Source of the DNA: Hydractinia symbiolongicarpus | Taxonomy: Eukaryota > Cnidaria > Hydrozoa > Anthoathecata > Hydractiniidae | Reading direction: 5' to 3' | Length of the DNA: 64,000 nucleotides | NCBI RefSeq assembly: GCF_029227915.1 | Contig: NC_079879.1 | Location: 26,292,501 to 26,356,500 of the forward strand | Part shown: piece by piece, positions 34,001 to 48,080 of the stretch | Numbering within the stretch: the stretch's first letter is position 1 | Layout of the letters: every line of letters starts with the position of its first letter | The notes under the pieces: model-generated | What the model saw: only the letters and a program-made list of their open reading frames with translations | Told to the model about the DNA's origin: nothing | Database searches by the model: none | Made by a program: the position numbers and the translations under genes

Positions 34001-37000
34001 AAAATTTTATTCAGACAAAATTTAAAAGTCAAAATGTTTTTTTAGAGTTTTTAGTTTCAATAATGGCAAATAGTTCAATTAGTATTATTAACCTAAGTAA
34101 AGTTGCATTAAACTTTGTTTTCATCACATCGAAACAAAGAAAATAAGAAACAACATTTTACTACTAAATGACTCGCTTGAAACAAACATATTTTTTTTGA
34201 AAACAACTTTAATCAGTATACTGTATTTAACTTCTTACGTTTTATGTTCAGAAAAACTGGTTAAGAACCTCTGAAATAAAAATTACATTTTGTATATTTT
34301 CTTACAGCATGTTATGCTATAAAAATAAACTTATTTCATTTTTGCAACATTTTTTCGGCTATCGGAGACAAGAAAGTTAATACTGAGAGAGTCCCTAGCT
34401 GAAACACTAAGTTCTCGTGTTTGGGGTTCAAAAGTTTAGTAGTCCCCCACTTGTCTCCAACATGAAAAATAAAAATGCAGGAAAAAGCTCCCAGGTCACA
34501 AAAAATACAAATTCTCGTTGAAAAACAAGGATTTTTTACATAGAAATTTCTGGTGACTCATCAATTTTGGTTTCAAGTTAAAATCATTTTATTATGTATT
34601 GAGGCCTATATTTTTAGGAAATGTAAACAGGCATAAATAATACACTTAGTAAATAAATAAATGTGGACAGCTAAAAAAGGGTTATTGCCACCTTAACAAA
34701 ACACAAAAACATGTTTTAGCTACCCCCTTTTTATCAGAGAAAAATATTATATTTATATAAAATAAAAGCTATAAAAGTAATGCACAAAAACAGGCCTATC
34801 AATAAGAAAATAACAGCAGAGCAATAAATAGCTCCCTCAAGGTCACAGTCTTTTTTATTTATTTTATTTTATCTTTTTTTATATATTTTGGTTCTTTTTT
34901 TCTGTAAATAATAAAAAAGGGAACATTGATTTCCATGTAAGATGAATTGATATTGTTCAGCCAGAAAATTTTTTTGGAATTGGGGGAGCAATTAATGGCT
35001 CAGCTAGTTTCTCATTTCAGAATTATGCGAATTATTGATAGGCCTGCAAAAAGTTGGTAAATGCACATTAAAGTTTAAGGTAGGAAAAGTGCCATTTTAT
35101 TAAATATATTTTAGTGTTTTCTGCAGTGATATAATTTATCCACGTTTGTGGTGACAAACGTAAAAAAAGGTAATTGATTTTCCGCCAAAAGTTTGTTTGT
35201 GCATTGCTTTAGGAGGTAACTTAGCTATACTCTGGAAAATCAATTGAATTCTTGTTACATGTCTTTGGGTTCTTTCAGCTCATGCAGTCACACAAAGTTA
35301 TAGGGACTTCTTATTTGTAAATTCACCAAGCCATAAAATTACCAATGGTATATGTTTTGAAAACACGCTGTTTTGTATAAACTTATAATTCCCAACCTAC
35401 ATCTCTAAAATGTGCACTTGTAAAAGTACCTTGACAAATGTGAATATGAGGAGACAGACAATCAAAGCACAAATATAAAAAAGGCAGTGTAAGGCTTCCA
35501 TAATAAATTTCCTTGAAAGATTTTTTAGGTCTTAGTAAAATGATATGATTTACCACGTAATTACTTTCCTGTTTTAAATAGAACAAGAAACAGTATAGAC
35601 AACACTACAATTATACTGTTAATTCTGTGGTAAGGCAACTGCAACTTACTTAATTGTTCTATGGGCCTGACCGACCAATGAAAACAAAAAAATAATAAAA
35701 AACAAAAAGGAAAAAAAAAAATTTCCCCTTCCCATTTTGTGAAAATATAATGAGTATAGAACATAATCAATGTTATTTTTTGTTAGTTGAATGTTAATTT
35801 ACAATGATTTGCCGAAGGACCGTAAGCTACTATCAACTTTGCCGTAGAACAACTAATTAAGTTGAGTCATCCAACAGTAATGTATGTTTGTCCTTTTTTT
35901 AACAGATAAGTTTTTACAGAAAAATTAACACGTCTTACAATTGAAAAAGGGTTGAGAAAAATTGTTTTAGGATCTCTTGGCCACTGAGACATTCATCATA
36001 GAGGTAAAAAATCTTTGGGACGAAGTTGAAAAAAGACATGGGAAGCCTGAAAAATATTTGTTTGGGAAGCATGCAAAATATATGCATAATCAGTACAATT
36101 TTGTCTAAAAATTGCAAGGAATAAATATCAGTATTATTCATTAGTATTGAAGTCTCAATAATAAAAACAAAAAAAAGAACTCAGTTTAAAAGTCAGTAGT
36201 GATCAGAATTAATTAAAAGCAATTGCCTGAAGCCACTAGTAAAAACAGGAGAAAAAAATAGGAGTCATTGTGCTATTGTGATTAAACAAAAGAATTTAGA
36301 AAACAACTGTTTCGACTTTAATATTTTAGACAGCTCTTGGTTTTAAATTAACTTAATATAATTATATATAGTGGATAATAAAAAACGATTTTGAATCACC
36401 TCACATCCCTGCGTCAAAAAAGATAATAATTAAGTAGTAATTTTTGTCGTTCACTCATTCATTGAAAAAACATAGAAAAGACATGACAGTATTTTTTTTG
36501 CCATTGTCATTGCAAATTACAAAGACCTTGGATGGCACATCTCTGTGAGCAGTAGTTGAAATTATGGGTAATTAGTCCATCATGGGTATGAACTATTTTT
36601 CTCTCCAGGTTATATACATTATTTAGTTTAGTCATTTAAACCCTTTTTTACCTTTCTATTTCATGGTCCTGCTATGTGACTTTACCAAAACCAATAAAAT
36701 GATTTTTAGTTGTATATAATTTTTATTTGTATTTTTTCTCACCCGTCCTTATTTGGTAAAGCCCATGCCTATAAAACTGCATGTTAGTAAATGTATTAGT
36801 AAATAGATGGATTTTGTCATCATTTGTTTACTTTTCAGCAGTAAGCTTTTTGCCTCTGGCATTTGCGTTGAAGGAAGAAAGATGCTAGGATTTGGTGAAG
36901 AGAGGTTTTTCCTGTGGATTTCTTCCCATAAAAAAATGAGGTTTAAACTTTTATTAAGTCTGAATTGATGCCTTTGTGTGACAAAATGGACTGATAATCA

Positions 37001-37125
37001 CACTGCTTCACATAGACTAGAGCCCCCATATTTTATAACCCAAGTCCAAAGAGCATACTGCTGAAAATGTAAACAATGAAATTCCTCTGTGTGCTTGTGC
37101 TTATAATATTTACAAACAACCCTTC
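31076..37125. other. Six kilobases without a supportable gene
   Basis: Uniformly AT-rich, with many short chance frames. None has protein-like composition, a plausible start and splice context together. A tandem or mobile repeat was not recognised either. It could be intron or intergenic DNA. Confidence 0.4.
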
Positions 37126-37484
37126 GTGGCGCCGTAGATTAGTGGTTATAGCTCTCGTACTCTGTGCGGGAGACCGGGGTTCGATTCCTCTTGACGGCGA
37201 TCCAACATGGGCGAGTGAATGTTACCATAGCCCCGGGTTAACCCAAGCCATGTGAGGGAAATTGGGAAGATGGCACACTGTGTGGGCCGTTGGATGTTGC
37301 CGGGAGTTGTCTAGTAGAGCGCGGGCTCTAATTGGGTCTGCGTAGCTCAAAATGAGCATTAAATACTCTAGGACTCTCCATCTACGCCATGGCCCCTCCT
37401 GGAAATAATAGACAGGGTATATCCCTCGATATTTGTGAGGCTAGCCATGTAAAATATGCACATCTATCTATCCATCTATCTACC
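37126..37484 (+). mobile_element. tRNA-derived SINE, full-length reference copy
   Basis: Starts GTGGCGCCGTAGATTAGTGG, with A box in TAGATTAGTGGTTATAGC and B box GGTTCGATTCC about 43 bp later, the layout of an internal RNA polymerase III promoter. The body runs through GCCCCGGGTTAACCCAAGCC, GTTGCCGGGAGTTGTCTAGT, GCGTAGCTCAAAATGAGC and GCCATGGCCCCTCCTGGAAA, and ends in an (ATCT)n tail. It encodes no protein and would depend on LINE machinery for movement. Confidence 0.9.
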
Positions 37485-38740
37485 CTTATACAGCACATTG
37501 TACAAATAACTTAGGAATAGTGTGTTACTTTATATTATATATTAGAGGCTTTTTATCCTACGTACTAGCTAGTTTTTATATCTGACATTTACGACTTGTG
37601 AAACTTGCATTATAAACCTTATTTCTTAGTTCCTTACTTAGCTATTATAACTCGAAAAATGGAAGGGGACTTACAGATAGAAAAATAGTTTATAAACTTA
37701 CTTTATATTCTTCTTAATAGTTCTTAAAAGAACTGTTTTTTTATGCTTCTTTGATATTATATAATTTATTTCTTGTTCGACTGTTCCTTTCTTTTCCTTC
37801 TGGCCGCATAATACAACAAAGTGCATTTCGGGCAGGTTCGGGATCGTGAAAATCTTTGACTGACGTTTTTATTGGCTTATATCGACCACGTGACCGGACG
37901 CTTCTATTTTAATCGTCTAGATTTTGCAAAGCGGGGAATACGGGATTTTAGGCATTCTTGTTGGCCTAGCGCTCTCAGATATGATATCCAACCCCCCAGG
38001 GCTCTTATTCTCTTTTTGACAATTTCGCCAGGTGGTGTGCATATATATTTAACCTTTTTACGATCATATAATTACTCCAATTATATGGGTGAAATATGTT
38101 TTTACATTTTATACACGACGTAATTGCATATAATTGATCCAATTACGTTGACTATTGTTACAATCAACCCTCTGAAGTATCATCACACATGTTCAATAAG
38201 CAACAATAACAAATTTTCCCCTTTGAAGTAAAAAAGTTCTCTTTGAAGTAGGAAAAAGTTCTTTGAAGTAAAAAATATTCTTTTAGTTATTATAAGTAAC
38301 TATAACTAACTATATGTCAAGTTTAAACCTTACAAATTTATGTTACTGTAAATGGAAAAAGTAAACATCAATCTATCATGAAATAGAAAAAAAGTAATAA
38401 ACTGCCCTTTTCAAATGTGAATAAAATTTGCTGCGTTGGCGCCTCAAACGAAGGGTCTTAAAGTAAGCCAAAATAGCTAAAATGTTTATATAATTATTAA
38501 AATTAACATTATTTTTGTCAATATTTACAAAAAAAATAATAAAAATCTATCATAAGCTACACAAATGCAAGAGAAATAATGCTGACGTCCGCAAAGAAAT
38601 TCTGACAAAGTCAGCATTTGAATCATGATTTTTAATTGTCATGTGACAGATATCATCCATACCAAGTTTTATAATTTATAACCTAACACAAGGGAAGTTA
38701 TGATGTTAGGGCACTAAATTATTGTGCTTGAGCATTTAAT
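37485..38740. other. Intergenic DNA with a GC-richer patch and CACGTG
   Basis: At 37,800-38,040 GC content rises locally. It contains ATTGGC, GACCACGTGACC (an E-box/CLEAR-like word near 37,886) and CCAACCCCCCAGGGCTCTTA. This could be a promoter or a repeat edge. No attached gene was found. An imperfect palindrome CGTAATTGCATATAATTG..CAATTACG lies near 38,118-38,149. Confidence 0.3.
38219..38280 (+). repeat. Short tandem repeat around CTTTGAAGTA
   Basis: CTTTGAAGTAAAAAAGTTCT occurs with small variations three times. Confidence 0.75.
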
Positions 38741-38744
38741 ACTT

Positions 38745-41095
38745 TTTTCCGCGTTTGGTTACTTTCGCAGAATATCTCTTTAGTGATGTAGCTATGAATG
38801 GGTATCCGATTTGCCTTTTTGCAAAAGTAAAGATTTACTTCAAATGGTCTGCTAGAACGTTATCTTCTTCGCGCGCGATATTTCTTAAAAGTATCTTTCT
38901 AGTGATGTATGCAAGGGTATATTCCACCTCTGCTTGTCTACTGTATCGTACATATATTTTATTTGTCTTGTTCTGCTAGGGCATCCAATATTTCAATGGA
39001 GCTAAAAATTCTCGCAAAATTTCCTTTTCATTGACTTATGAATGGGTCCAGCATTTCTGCTTTATTACTGACCAGAAGATGGTTTTCCTTTGAATTTATT
39101 TGCCCTTTTAAAGGATCTAAGATTCTATATTGTGTAGTGTATTGGTCTGGTTTCGGACCTTTGATGTGTCATTACGCAGGAAGGTATTTGTCCAGAACAT
39201 CGTATCTCTTGGTGTATGGATAAGTATAGAATAATACCACTTGTTTAATGTATAGTATATCGTCTTCCCTCGGATTGTCATGTTTTAGGACATCTAATAA
39301 TGTCAGTTCGAATGAACATAGAATCGCTTCTAATGAAGTATGAGTGGGTATAGCACACTGCTGTCTGTTCAATGTATTGTTTGACGACTTCCCTAAGATC
39401 GACATGCTTTGAGACTTTTAATATGTCATTTCACGAGATGGCATTTGTCTATAATATTGTTTTTGGTGTTGTATCGATGGGTACAGAATACTAACTGCTG
39501 TTTAGCATCTATTATGGGAACATATCTTTCTATTGGTGTATAGATATGTATTCAACCTCAGTGGTCTTATACTATAAAAATAACCGTTAAGGTTGCAACC
39601 AATTTCTTTGATTGGTCTGCTGTTTAAGGACATCTAACATGCTATTCAGAGAAGAGTAATTGTCCAAGAGATTGTTTCTATAGATGAATCAATGGGTATA
39701 AAGCACTACTGCTTGTTCAGTGTATACTATAACGTCTGTCGTCAGATTGGTCTGCCTTAAGACTTTTAATATGTTTTTTCGCGAGAGAATATTTGTCCAG
39801 AATGCAGTTTTGGTATTTTGTCAAAATATCTGTTCTATTAGTGGATGTATTTGTATCCTACCTCAATACCTCTATAGTGCAACGTGTTCCCTCAGATTGG
39901 TTTATATTGTAAAGCTTTCGCATTGATTGGTCTGCTTTAGGACTGTTGATGCGTCATTTCCAGGGAGGGTATTTCTCCATAAAATTGTTTCTATTTGTGT
40001 ATGGATGTATTTCCAGCATAAGTGTTTGTGCAGGGTAAAGTATAAAATTTTCTCTTTGATTGGTCTTTTAAAATATCTCAGATCTTATTTTGCACATACC
40101 TCAACTTCTAAAAGTGTTACCTTAAATGACGTATGGATGTGTCTCACATTTACAGACTTCTTTTAATTTTTCTGCTAGGATTTCGACCTTTACTTTCATC
40201 CAGGTTGTTTTTTAGCCATGTATTGTGGAATATCCCATTTACTTACTGGTTTAGGGAGGCTTTATTTGAATAGATCTATTAGGTCATTTTTTAAATAGTC
40301 TTATCCAAGCTGTCACTGTCGTCTCTATTGCATGTGTATATAGAACAAAACCGCCTTTTTAGTGCATACTATACATCTTTCCTCAAATCTAACGGCTTAA
40401 GACTTTTACTGTGTCATTTGCGAGGGGGTATTTGTCCAGAATATTGTTTCTATTGGTGCATAGATGTGCACCCAACCTCACTGAATGTTTAATTTAAGGC
40501 GTAAAGTCTTCTCTTGATTGGCGTGCTTCATCTTTTCGCGAAAGCGTATTCGTCCAAAGTATAGTGTCTATTTGTGAATGGATTGTTATCCAACATCAGT
40601 GTTGGTTTGGTTTATAGTGAATAGTTTTTCCTTCGATTGGTCTGCTTTGGGACTTTTGATGTGTCATTTTCTTGGAGGGTATTTAGTCAAATATGACTTC
40701 TATTGGTGGATGGATGTGTATCCAACCTCAATATTTGTTCAATTACAGTGTAAAGTCTACACATTGATTAGTCTGCTTTAAAACTTTCATTTTTTTATAT
40801 CGCGGCAAAGTACTTGTCCAAAATATAGTGTCTCTTTGTGTATTGACGTGTATTCAACATCAGTGTTTGTTTAGTTTAAAGTATAAAGTCTTCTCTTGAT
40901 TGGCGTGCTTGAGGACTTTTAATGTAGGACTTTTGATGTATCATTTCGCAGAAGAGTATTTTGCCATAATATCATTTCTATTGGTAAATGGATGTATACT
41001 CAACCTCAATTGTTGTTTTTTTCAATATGTGATCACTTTGCATTAATTGGTCTACTTTAGAAATTTTGATACGTCATTTCCAGGGAGAACACTTG
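38745..41095 (+). repeat. Satellite B: ~120-150 bp diverged tandem repeats
   Basis: About 17 irregular units carrying TGATGTGTCATTTCGC, GGTATTTGTCCAGAATAT, GTTTCTATTGGTGTATGGAT, GTGTATCCAACCTCAGTG and TCTTTTGATTGGTCTGCTTT or variants. Late units at about 40,448, 40,565, 40,697, 40,830 and 40,973 are spaced 117-143 bp. The small open frames in this interval (61-79 residues) arise from the repeat. It abuts satellite A on the right. Confidence 0.85.
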
Positions 41096-41109
41096 TTTCT
41101 ACTGCGGAA

Positions 41110-44100
41110 TAATGTGGCATATTACGTTGGTTATAGCCTATCTACAAAAAAATGCATTTGTTATGTAGCGATAGAGAGTATTATAAGGGTAATATGCAAT
41201 ATTATGCGATATTACGTTGGTTATGGATTATTGACAGAAAAATATAATATTATTATGGAACGATTGAGAGTATTATGAAGGTATTATGCTGTATTCTGTG
41301 ATATTACGTTGGTATGGCCATCGACAAAAAAAATTTGTATTTTTTATGGAACGATAGAGAGTATTATGAAGGTATTATGCAGTATTATGCGATATTACTT
41401 TGGTATGGCCATCGACAGAAAATTTATGTATTTTTTATGAATTATGAAGGTATTATGCAGTATTATGCAGTATTATGCGATATTACGTTGGTATGGCCAT
41501 CGACAGAAAAAATATGTATTTTTTATGGAACGACAGAGAGTATTATGAAAGTATTATGCAGTATTATGCGATATTACGTTGGTATGGCCATCGACAGAAA
41601 ATTTATGTATTTTTTATGAATTATGAAGGTATTATGCAGTATTATGCAGTATTATGCGATATTACGTTGGTATGGCCATCGACAGAAAAATTTTGTATTT
41701 TTTATGTAACGACAGAGAGTATTATGAAGGTATTATGCAGTATTATGCGATATTACGTTGGTATGGCCATCGACAGAAAATTTATGTGTTTTTTATGAAT
41801 TATGAAGGTATTATGCAGTATTATGCGATATTACGTTGTTATGGCCATCGACAGAAAATTTATGTGTTTTTTATGAATTATGAAGGTATTATGCAGTATT
41901 ATGCAGTATTATGCGATATTACGTTGGTATGGCCATCGACAGAAAATTTAAGTACTTTTTTTGAATTATAAAGGTATTATGCAGTATTATGCAGTATTAT
42001 GCGATATTACGTTGGTATGGCCATCGACAGAAAATTTATGTGTTTTTTATGAATTATGAAGGTATTATGCAGTATTATGCAGTATTATGCGATATTACGT
42101 TGGTATGGCCATCGACAGAAAATTTATGTGTTTTTTATGAATTATGAAGGTATTATGCAGTATTATGCGATATTACGTTGTTATGGCCATCGACAGAAAA
42201 TTTAAGTACTTTTTTTGAATTATAAAGGTATTATGCAGTATTATGCAGTATTATGCGATATTACGTTGGTATGGCCATCGACAGAAAATTTATGTGTTTT
42301 TTATGAATTATGAAGGTATTATGCAGTATTATGCAGTATTATGCGATATTACGTTGGTATGGCCATCGACAGAAAATTTAAGTACTTTTTTTGAATTATA
42401 AAGGTATTATGCAGTATTATGCAGTATTATGCGATATTACGTTGGTATGGCCATCGACAGAAAATTTATGTGTTTTTTATGAATTATGAAGGTATTATGC
42501 AGTATTATGCGATATTACGTTGTTATGGCCATCGACAGAAAATTTAAGTACTTTTTTTGAATTATAAAGGTATTATGCAGTATTATGCAGTATTATGCGA
42601 TATTACGTTGGTATGGCCATCGACAGAAAATTTATGTGTTTTTTATGAATTATGAAGGTATTATGCAGCATTATGCGATATTACGTTGTTATGGCCATCG
42701 ACAGAAAATTTATGTACTTTTTTTGAATTATAAAGGTATTATGCAGTATTATGCAGTATTATGCGATATTACGTTGGTTATGGATTATTGACAGAAAAAA
42801 TATGTATTTTTTATGGAACGATAGAGAGTATTATGAAGGCATTATGCAGTATTATGCGATATTACGTTGGTATGGCCATCGACAGAAAATTTTTGTATTT
42901 TTTATGTAACGACAGAGAGTATTATGAAGGTATTATGCAGTATTATGCGATATTACGTTGGTATGGCCATCGACAGAAAATTTATGTATTTTTTATGAAT
43001 TATGAAGGTATTATGCAGTATTATGCAGTATTATGCGATATTACGTTGGTATGGCCATCGACAGAAAATTTATGTGTTTTTTATGAATTATGAAGGTATT
43101 ATGCAGTATTATGCGATATTACGTTGTTATGGCCATCGACAGAAAATTTATGTACTTTTTTTGAATTATAAAGGTATTATGCAGTATTATGCAGTATTAT
43201 GCGATATTACGTTGGTTATGGATTATTGACAGAAAAAATATGTATTTTTTATGGAACGATAGAGAGTATTATGAAGGCATTATGCAGTATTATGCGATAT
43301 TACGTTGGTATGGCCATCGACAGAAAATTTTTGTATTTTTTATGTAACGACAGAGAGTATTATGAAGGCATTATGCAGTATTATGCGATATTACGTTGTT
43401 ATGGCCATCGACAGAAAATTTATGTGTTTTTTATGAATTATGAAGGTATTATGCAGTATTATGCAGTATTATGCGATATTACGTTGGTATGGCCATCGAC
43501 AGAAAATTTAAGTACTTTTTTTGAATTATAAAGGTATTATGCAGTATTATGCAGTATTATGCGATATTACGTTGGTATGGCCATCGACAGAAAATTTATG
43601 TGTTTTTTATGAATTATGAAGGTATTATGCAGTATTATGCAGTATTATGCGATATTACGTTGGTATGGCCATCGACAGAAAATTTATGTGTTTTTTATGA
43701 ATTATGAAGGTATTATGCAGTATTATGCGATATTACGTTGTTATGGCCATCGACAGAAAATTTAAGTACTTTTTTTGAATTATAAAGGTATTATGCAGTA
43801 TTATGCAGTATTATGCGATATTACGTTGGTATGGCCATCGACAGAAAATTTATGTGTTTTTTATGAATTATGAAGGTATTATGCAGTATTATGCAGTATT
43901 ATGCGATATTACGTTGGTATGGCCATCGACAGAAAATTTAAGTACTTTTTTTGAATTATAAAGGTATTATGCAGTATTATGCAGTATTATGCGATATTAC
44001 GTTGGTATGGCCATCGACAGAAAATTTATGTGTTTTTTATGAATTATGAAGGTATTATGCAGTATTATGCGATATTACGTTGTTATGGCCATCGACAGAA

Positions 44101-47100
44101 AATTTATGTACTTTTTTTGAATTATAAAGGTATTATGCAGTATTATGCAGTATTATGCGATATTACGTTGGTTATGGATTATTGACAGAAAAAATATGTA
44201 TTTTTTATGGAACGATAGAGAGTATTATGAAGGCATTATGCAGTATTATGCGATATTACGTTGGTATGGCCATCGACAGAAAATTTTTGTATTTTTTATG
44301 TAACGACAGAGAGTATTATGAAGGTATTATGCAGTATTATGCGATATTACGTTGGTATGGCCATCGACAGAAAATTTATGTGTTTTTTATGAATTATGAA
44401 GGTATTATGCAGTATTATGCGATATTACGTTGTTATGGCCATCGACAGAAAATTTAAGTACTTTTTTTGAATTATAAAGGTATTATGCAGTATTATGCAG
44501 TATTATGCGATATTACGTTGGTATGGCCATCGACAGAAAATTTATGTGTTTTTTATGAATTATGAAGGTATTATGCAGCATTATGCGATATTACGTTGTT
44601 ATGGCCATCGACAGAAAATTTATGTACTTTTTTTGAATTATAAAGGTATTATGCAGTATTATGCAGTATTATGCGATATTACGTTGGTTATGGATTATTG
44701 ACAGAAAAAATATGTATTTTTTATGGAACGATAGAGAGTATTATGAAGGCATTATGCAGTATTATGCGATATTACGTTGGTATGGCCATCGACAGAAAAT
44801 TTTTGTATTTTTTATGTAACGACAGAGAGTATTATGAAGGTATTATGCAGTATTATGCGATATTACGTTGGTATGGCCATCGACAGAAAATTTATGTATT
44901 TTTTATGAATTATGAAGGTATTATGCAGTATTATGCAGTATTATGCGATATTACGTTGGTATGGCCATCGACAGAAAATTTATGTGTTTTTTATGAATTA
45001 TGAAGGTATTATGCAGTATTATGCAGTATTATGCGATATTACGTTGGTATGGCCATCGACAGAAAATTTATGTGTTTTTTATGAATTATGAAGGTATTAT
45101 GCAGTATTATGCGATATTACGTTGTTATGGCCATCGACAGAAAATTTATGTACTTTTTTTGAATTATAAAGGTATTATGCAGTATTATGCAGTATTATGC
45201 GATATTACGTTGGTTATGGATTATTGACAGAAAAAATATGTATTTTTTATGGAACGATAGAGAGTATTATGAAGGCATTATGCAGTATTATGCGATATTA
45301 CGTTGGTATGGCCATCGACAGAAAATTTTTGTATTTTTTATGTAACGACAGAGAGTATTATGAAGGTATTATGCAGTATTATGCGATATTACGTTGGTAT
45401 GGCCATCGACAGAAAATTTATGTGTTTTTTATGAATTATGAAGGTATTATGCAGTATTATGCGATATTACGTTGTTATGGCCATCGACAGAAAATTTAAG
45501 TACTTTTTTTGAATTATAAAGGTATTATGCAGTATTATGCAGTATTATGCGATATTACGTTGGTATGGCCATCGACAGAAAATTTATGTGTTTTTTATGA
45601 ATTATGAAGGTATTATGCAGCATTATGCGATATTACGTTGTTATGGCCATCGACAGAAAATTTAAGTACTTTTTTTGAATTATAAAGGTATTATGCAGTA
45701 TTATGCAGTATTATGCGATATTACGTTGGTATGGCCATCGACAGAAAATTTATGTGTTTTTTATGAATTATGAAGGTATTATGCAGCATTATGCGATATT
45801 ACGTTGTTATGGCCATCGACAGAAAATTTATGTACTTTTTTTGAATTATAAAGGTATTATGCAGTATTATGCAGTATTATGCGATATTACGTTGGTTATG
45901 GATTATTGACAGAAAAAATATGTATTTTTTATGGAACGATAGAGAGTATTATGAAGGCATTATGCAGTATTATGCGATATTACGTTGGTATGGCCATCGA
46001 CAGAAAATTTTTGTATTTTTTATGTAACGACAGAGAGTATTATGAAGGTATTATGCAGTATTATGCGATATTACGTTGGTATGGCCATCGACAGAAAATT
46101 TATGTATTTTTTATGAATTATGAAGGTATTATGCAGTATTATGCAGTATTATGCGATATTACGTTGGTATGGCCATCGACAGAAAATTTATGTGTTTTTT
46201 ATGAATTATGAAGGTATTATGCAGTATTATGCAGTATTATGCGATATTACGTTGGTATGGCCATCGACAGAAAATTTATGTGTTTTTTATGAATTATGAA
46301 GGTATTATGCAGTATTATGCGATATTACGTTGTTATGGCCATCGACAGAAAATTTATGTACTTTTTTTGAATTATAAAGGTATTATGCAGTATTATGCAG
46401 TATTATGCGATATTACGTTGGTTATGGATTATTGACAGAAAAAATATGTATTTTTTATGGAACGATAGAGAGTATTATGAAGGCATTATGCAGTATTATG
46501 CGATATTACGTTGGTATGGCCATCGACAGAAAATTTTTGTATTTTTTATGTAACGACAGAGAGTATTATGAAGGTATTATGCAGTATTATGCGATATTAC
46601 GTTGGTATGGCCATCGACAGAAAATTTATGTGTTTTTTATGAATTATGAAGGTATTATGCAGTATTATGCGATATTACGTTGTTATGGCCATCGACAGAA
46701 AATTTAAGTACTTTTTTTGAATTATAAAGGTATTATGCAGTATTATGCAGTATTATGCGATATTACGTTGGTATGGCCATCGACAGAAAATTTATGTGTT
46801 TTTTATGAATTATGAAGGTATTATGCAGCATTATGCGATATTACGTTGTTATGGCCATCGACAGAAAATTTATGTACTTTTTTTGAATTATAAAGGTATT
46901 ATGCAGTATTATGCAGTATTATGCGATATTACGTTGGTTATGGATTATTGACAGAAAAAATATGTATTTTTTATGGAACGATAGAGAGTATTATGAAGGC
47001 ATTATGCAGTATTATGCGATATTACGTTGGTATGGCCATCGACAGAAAATTTTTGTATTTTTTATGTAACGACAGAGAGTATTATGAAGGTATTATGCAG

Positions 47101-47775
47101 TATTATGCGATATTACGTTGGTATGGCCATCGACAGAAAATTTATGTATTTTTTATGAATTATGAAGGTATTATGCAGTATTATGCAGTATTATGCGATA
47201 TTACGTTGGTATGGCCATCGACAGAAAATTTATGTGTTTTTTATGAATTATGAAGGTATTATGCAGTATTATGCGATATTACGTTGTTATGGCCATCGAC
47301 AGAAAATTTATGTACTTTTTTTGAATTATAAAGGTATTATGCAGTATTATGCAGTATTATGCGATATTACGTTGGTTATGGATTATTGACAGAAAAAATA
47401 TGTATTTTTTATGGAACGATAGAGAGTATTATGAAGGCATTATGCAGTATTATGCGATATTACGTTGGTATGGCCATCGACAGAAAATTTTTGTATTTTT
47501 TATGTAACGACAGAGAGTATTATGAAGGCATTATGCAGTATTATGCGATATTACGTTGTTATGGCCATCGACAGAAAATTTATGTACTTTTTTTGAATTA
47601 TAAAGGTATTATGCAGTATTATGCAGTATTATGCGATATTACGTTGGTTATGGATTATTGACAGAAAAAATATGTATTTGTTATGTAGCGACAGAGAGTA
47701 TTATGAAGGTATTATGCAGTATTATGCGATATTACGTTGGTATGACCATCGACAGAAAAAATATGTATTTGTTAT
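41110..47775 (+). repeat. Satellite A array, right arm (6.7 kb) with higher-order structure
   Basis: Roughly 80 monomers of 78-90 bp. At least four monomer types are recognisable after TGGCCATCGACAGAAAATTT: ATGTGTTTTTTATGAATT, AAGTACTTTTTTTGAATT, TTGTATTTTTTATGTAACGA, and a variant GGTTATGGATTATTGACAG. The last variant recurs at 42,761, 43,199, 44,155, 44,671, 45,197, 45,879, 46,405, 46,921, 47,359 and about 47,631, showing multimeric units of 438, 516 and 526 bp. The first units (41,110-41,350) and last unit are the most diverged, as expected for array edges. The long series of 68-, 75-, 100- and 110-residue frames is repeat-derived, not a gene family. Confidence 0.95.
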
Positions 47776-48080
47776 ATAGAGAGGATGTCGGATAATGCGG
47801 TTTCATTTGTCGGGTCCATTTGGTTGGAGAAGTATGACTGAACGTCTGTCGGCTTTTTATGTCGATAAAGTATGAAGGTTGTTACTTATGTTGTACGTCG
47901 TGTGTCGGGACCACTTAGCCCGGTGCTAAATGAAGTCGTTGCCTATTTAGCACTGAACTAGACGGAAGATGCTTTATCCAAAATGCCATTCCGTGGTTTT
48001 AAATTTTAAAATTAACTCTTTTTTAAAATACTTCGGCATTAAATATGGCTTCATTACCCAGATTCCCGATTTACCCAGAT

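Noticed and set aside
37872-38123. 83-codon ORF in the GC-richer patch
   Set aside because: No conserved motif. The patch resembles repeat or promoter DNA more than coding sequence.
41110-47775. Family of tandem 68-110 residue ORFs with identical MRYYVG.. starts
   Set aside because: All are read through satellite monomers. Their lengths depend on sub-repeat number, and the same frames occur on the opposite strand at 1-1.6 kb.
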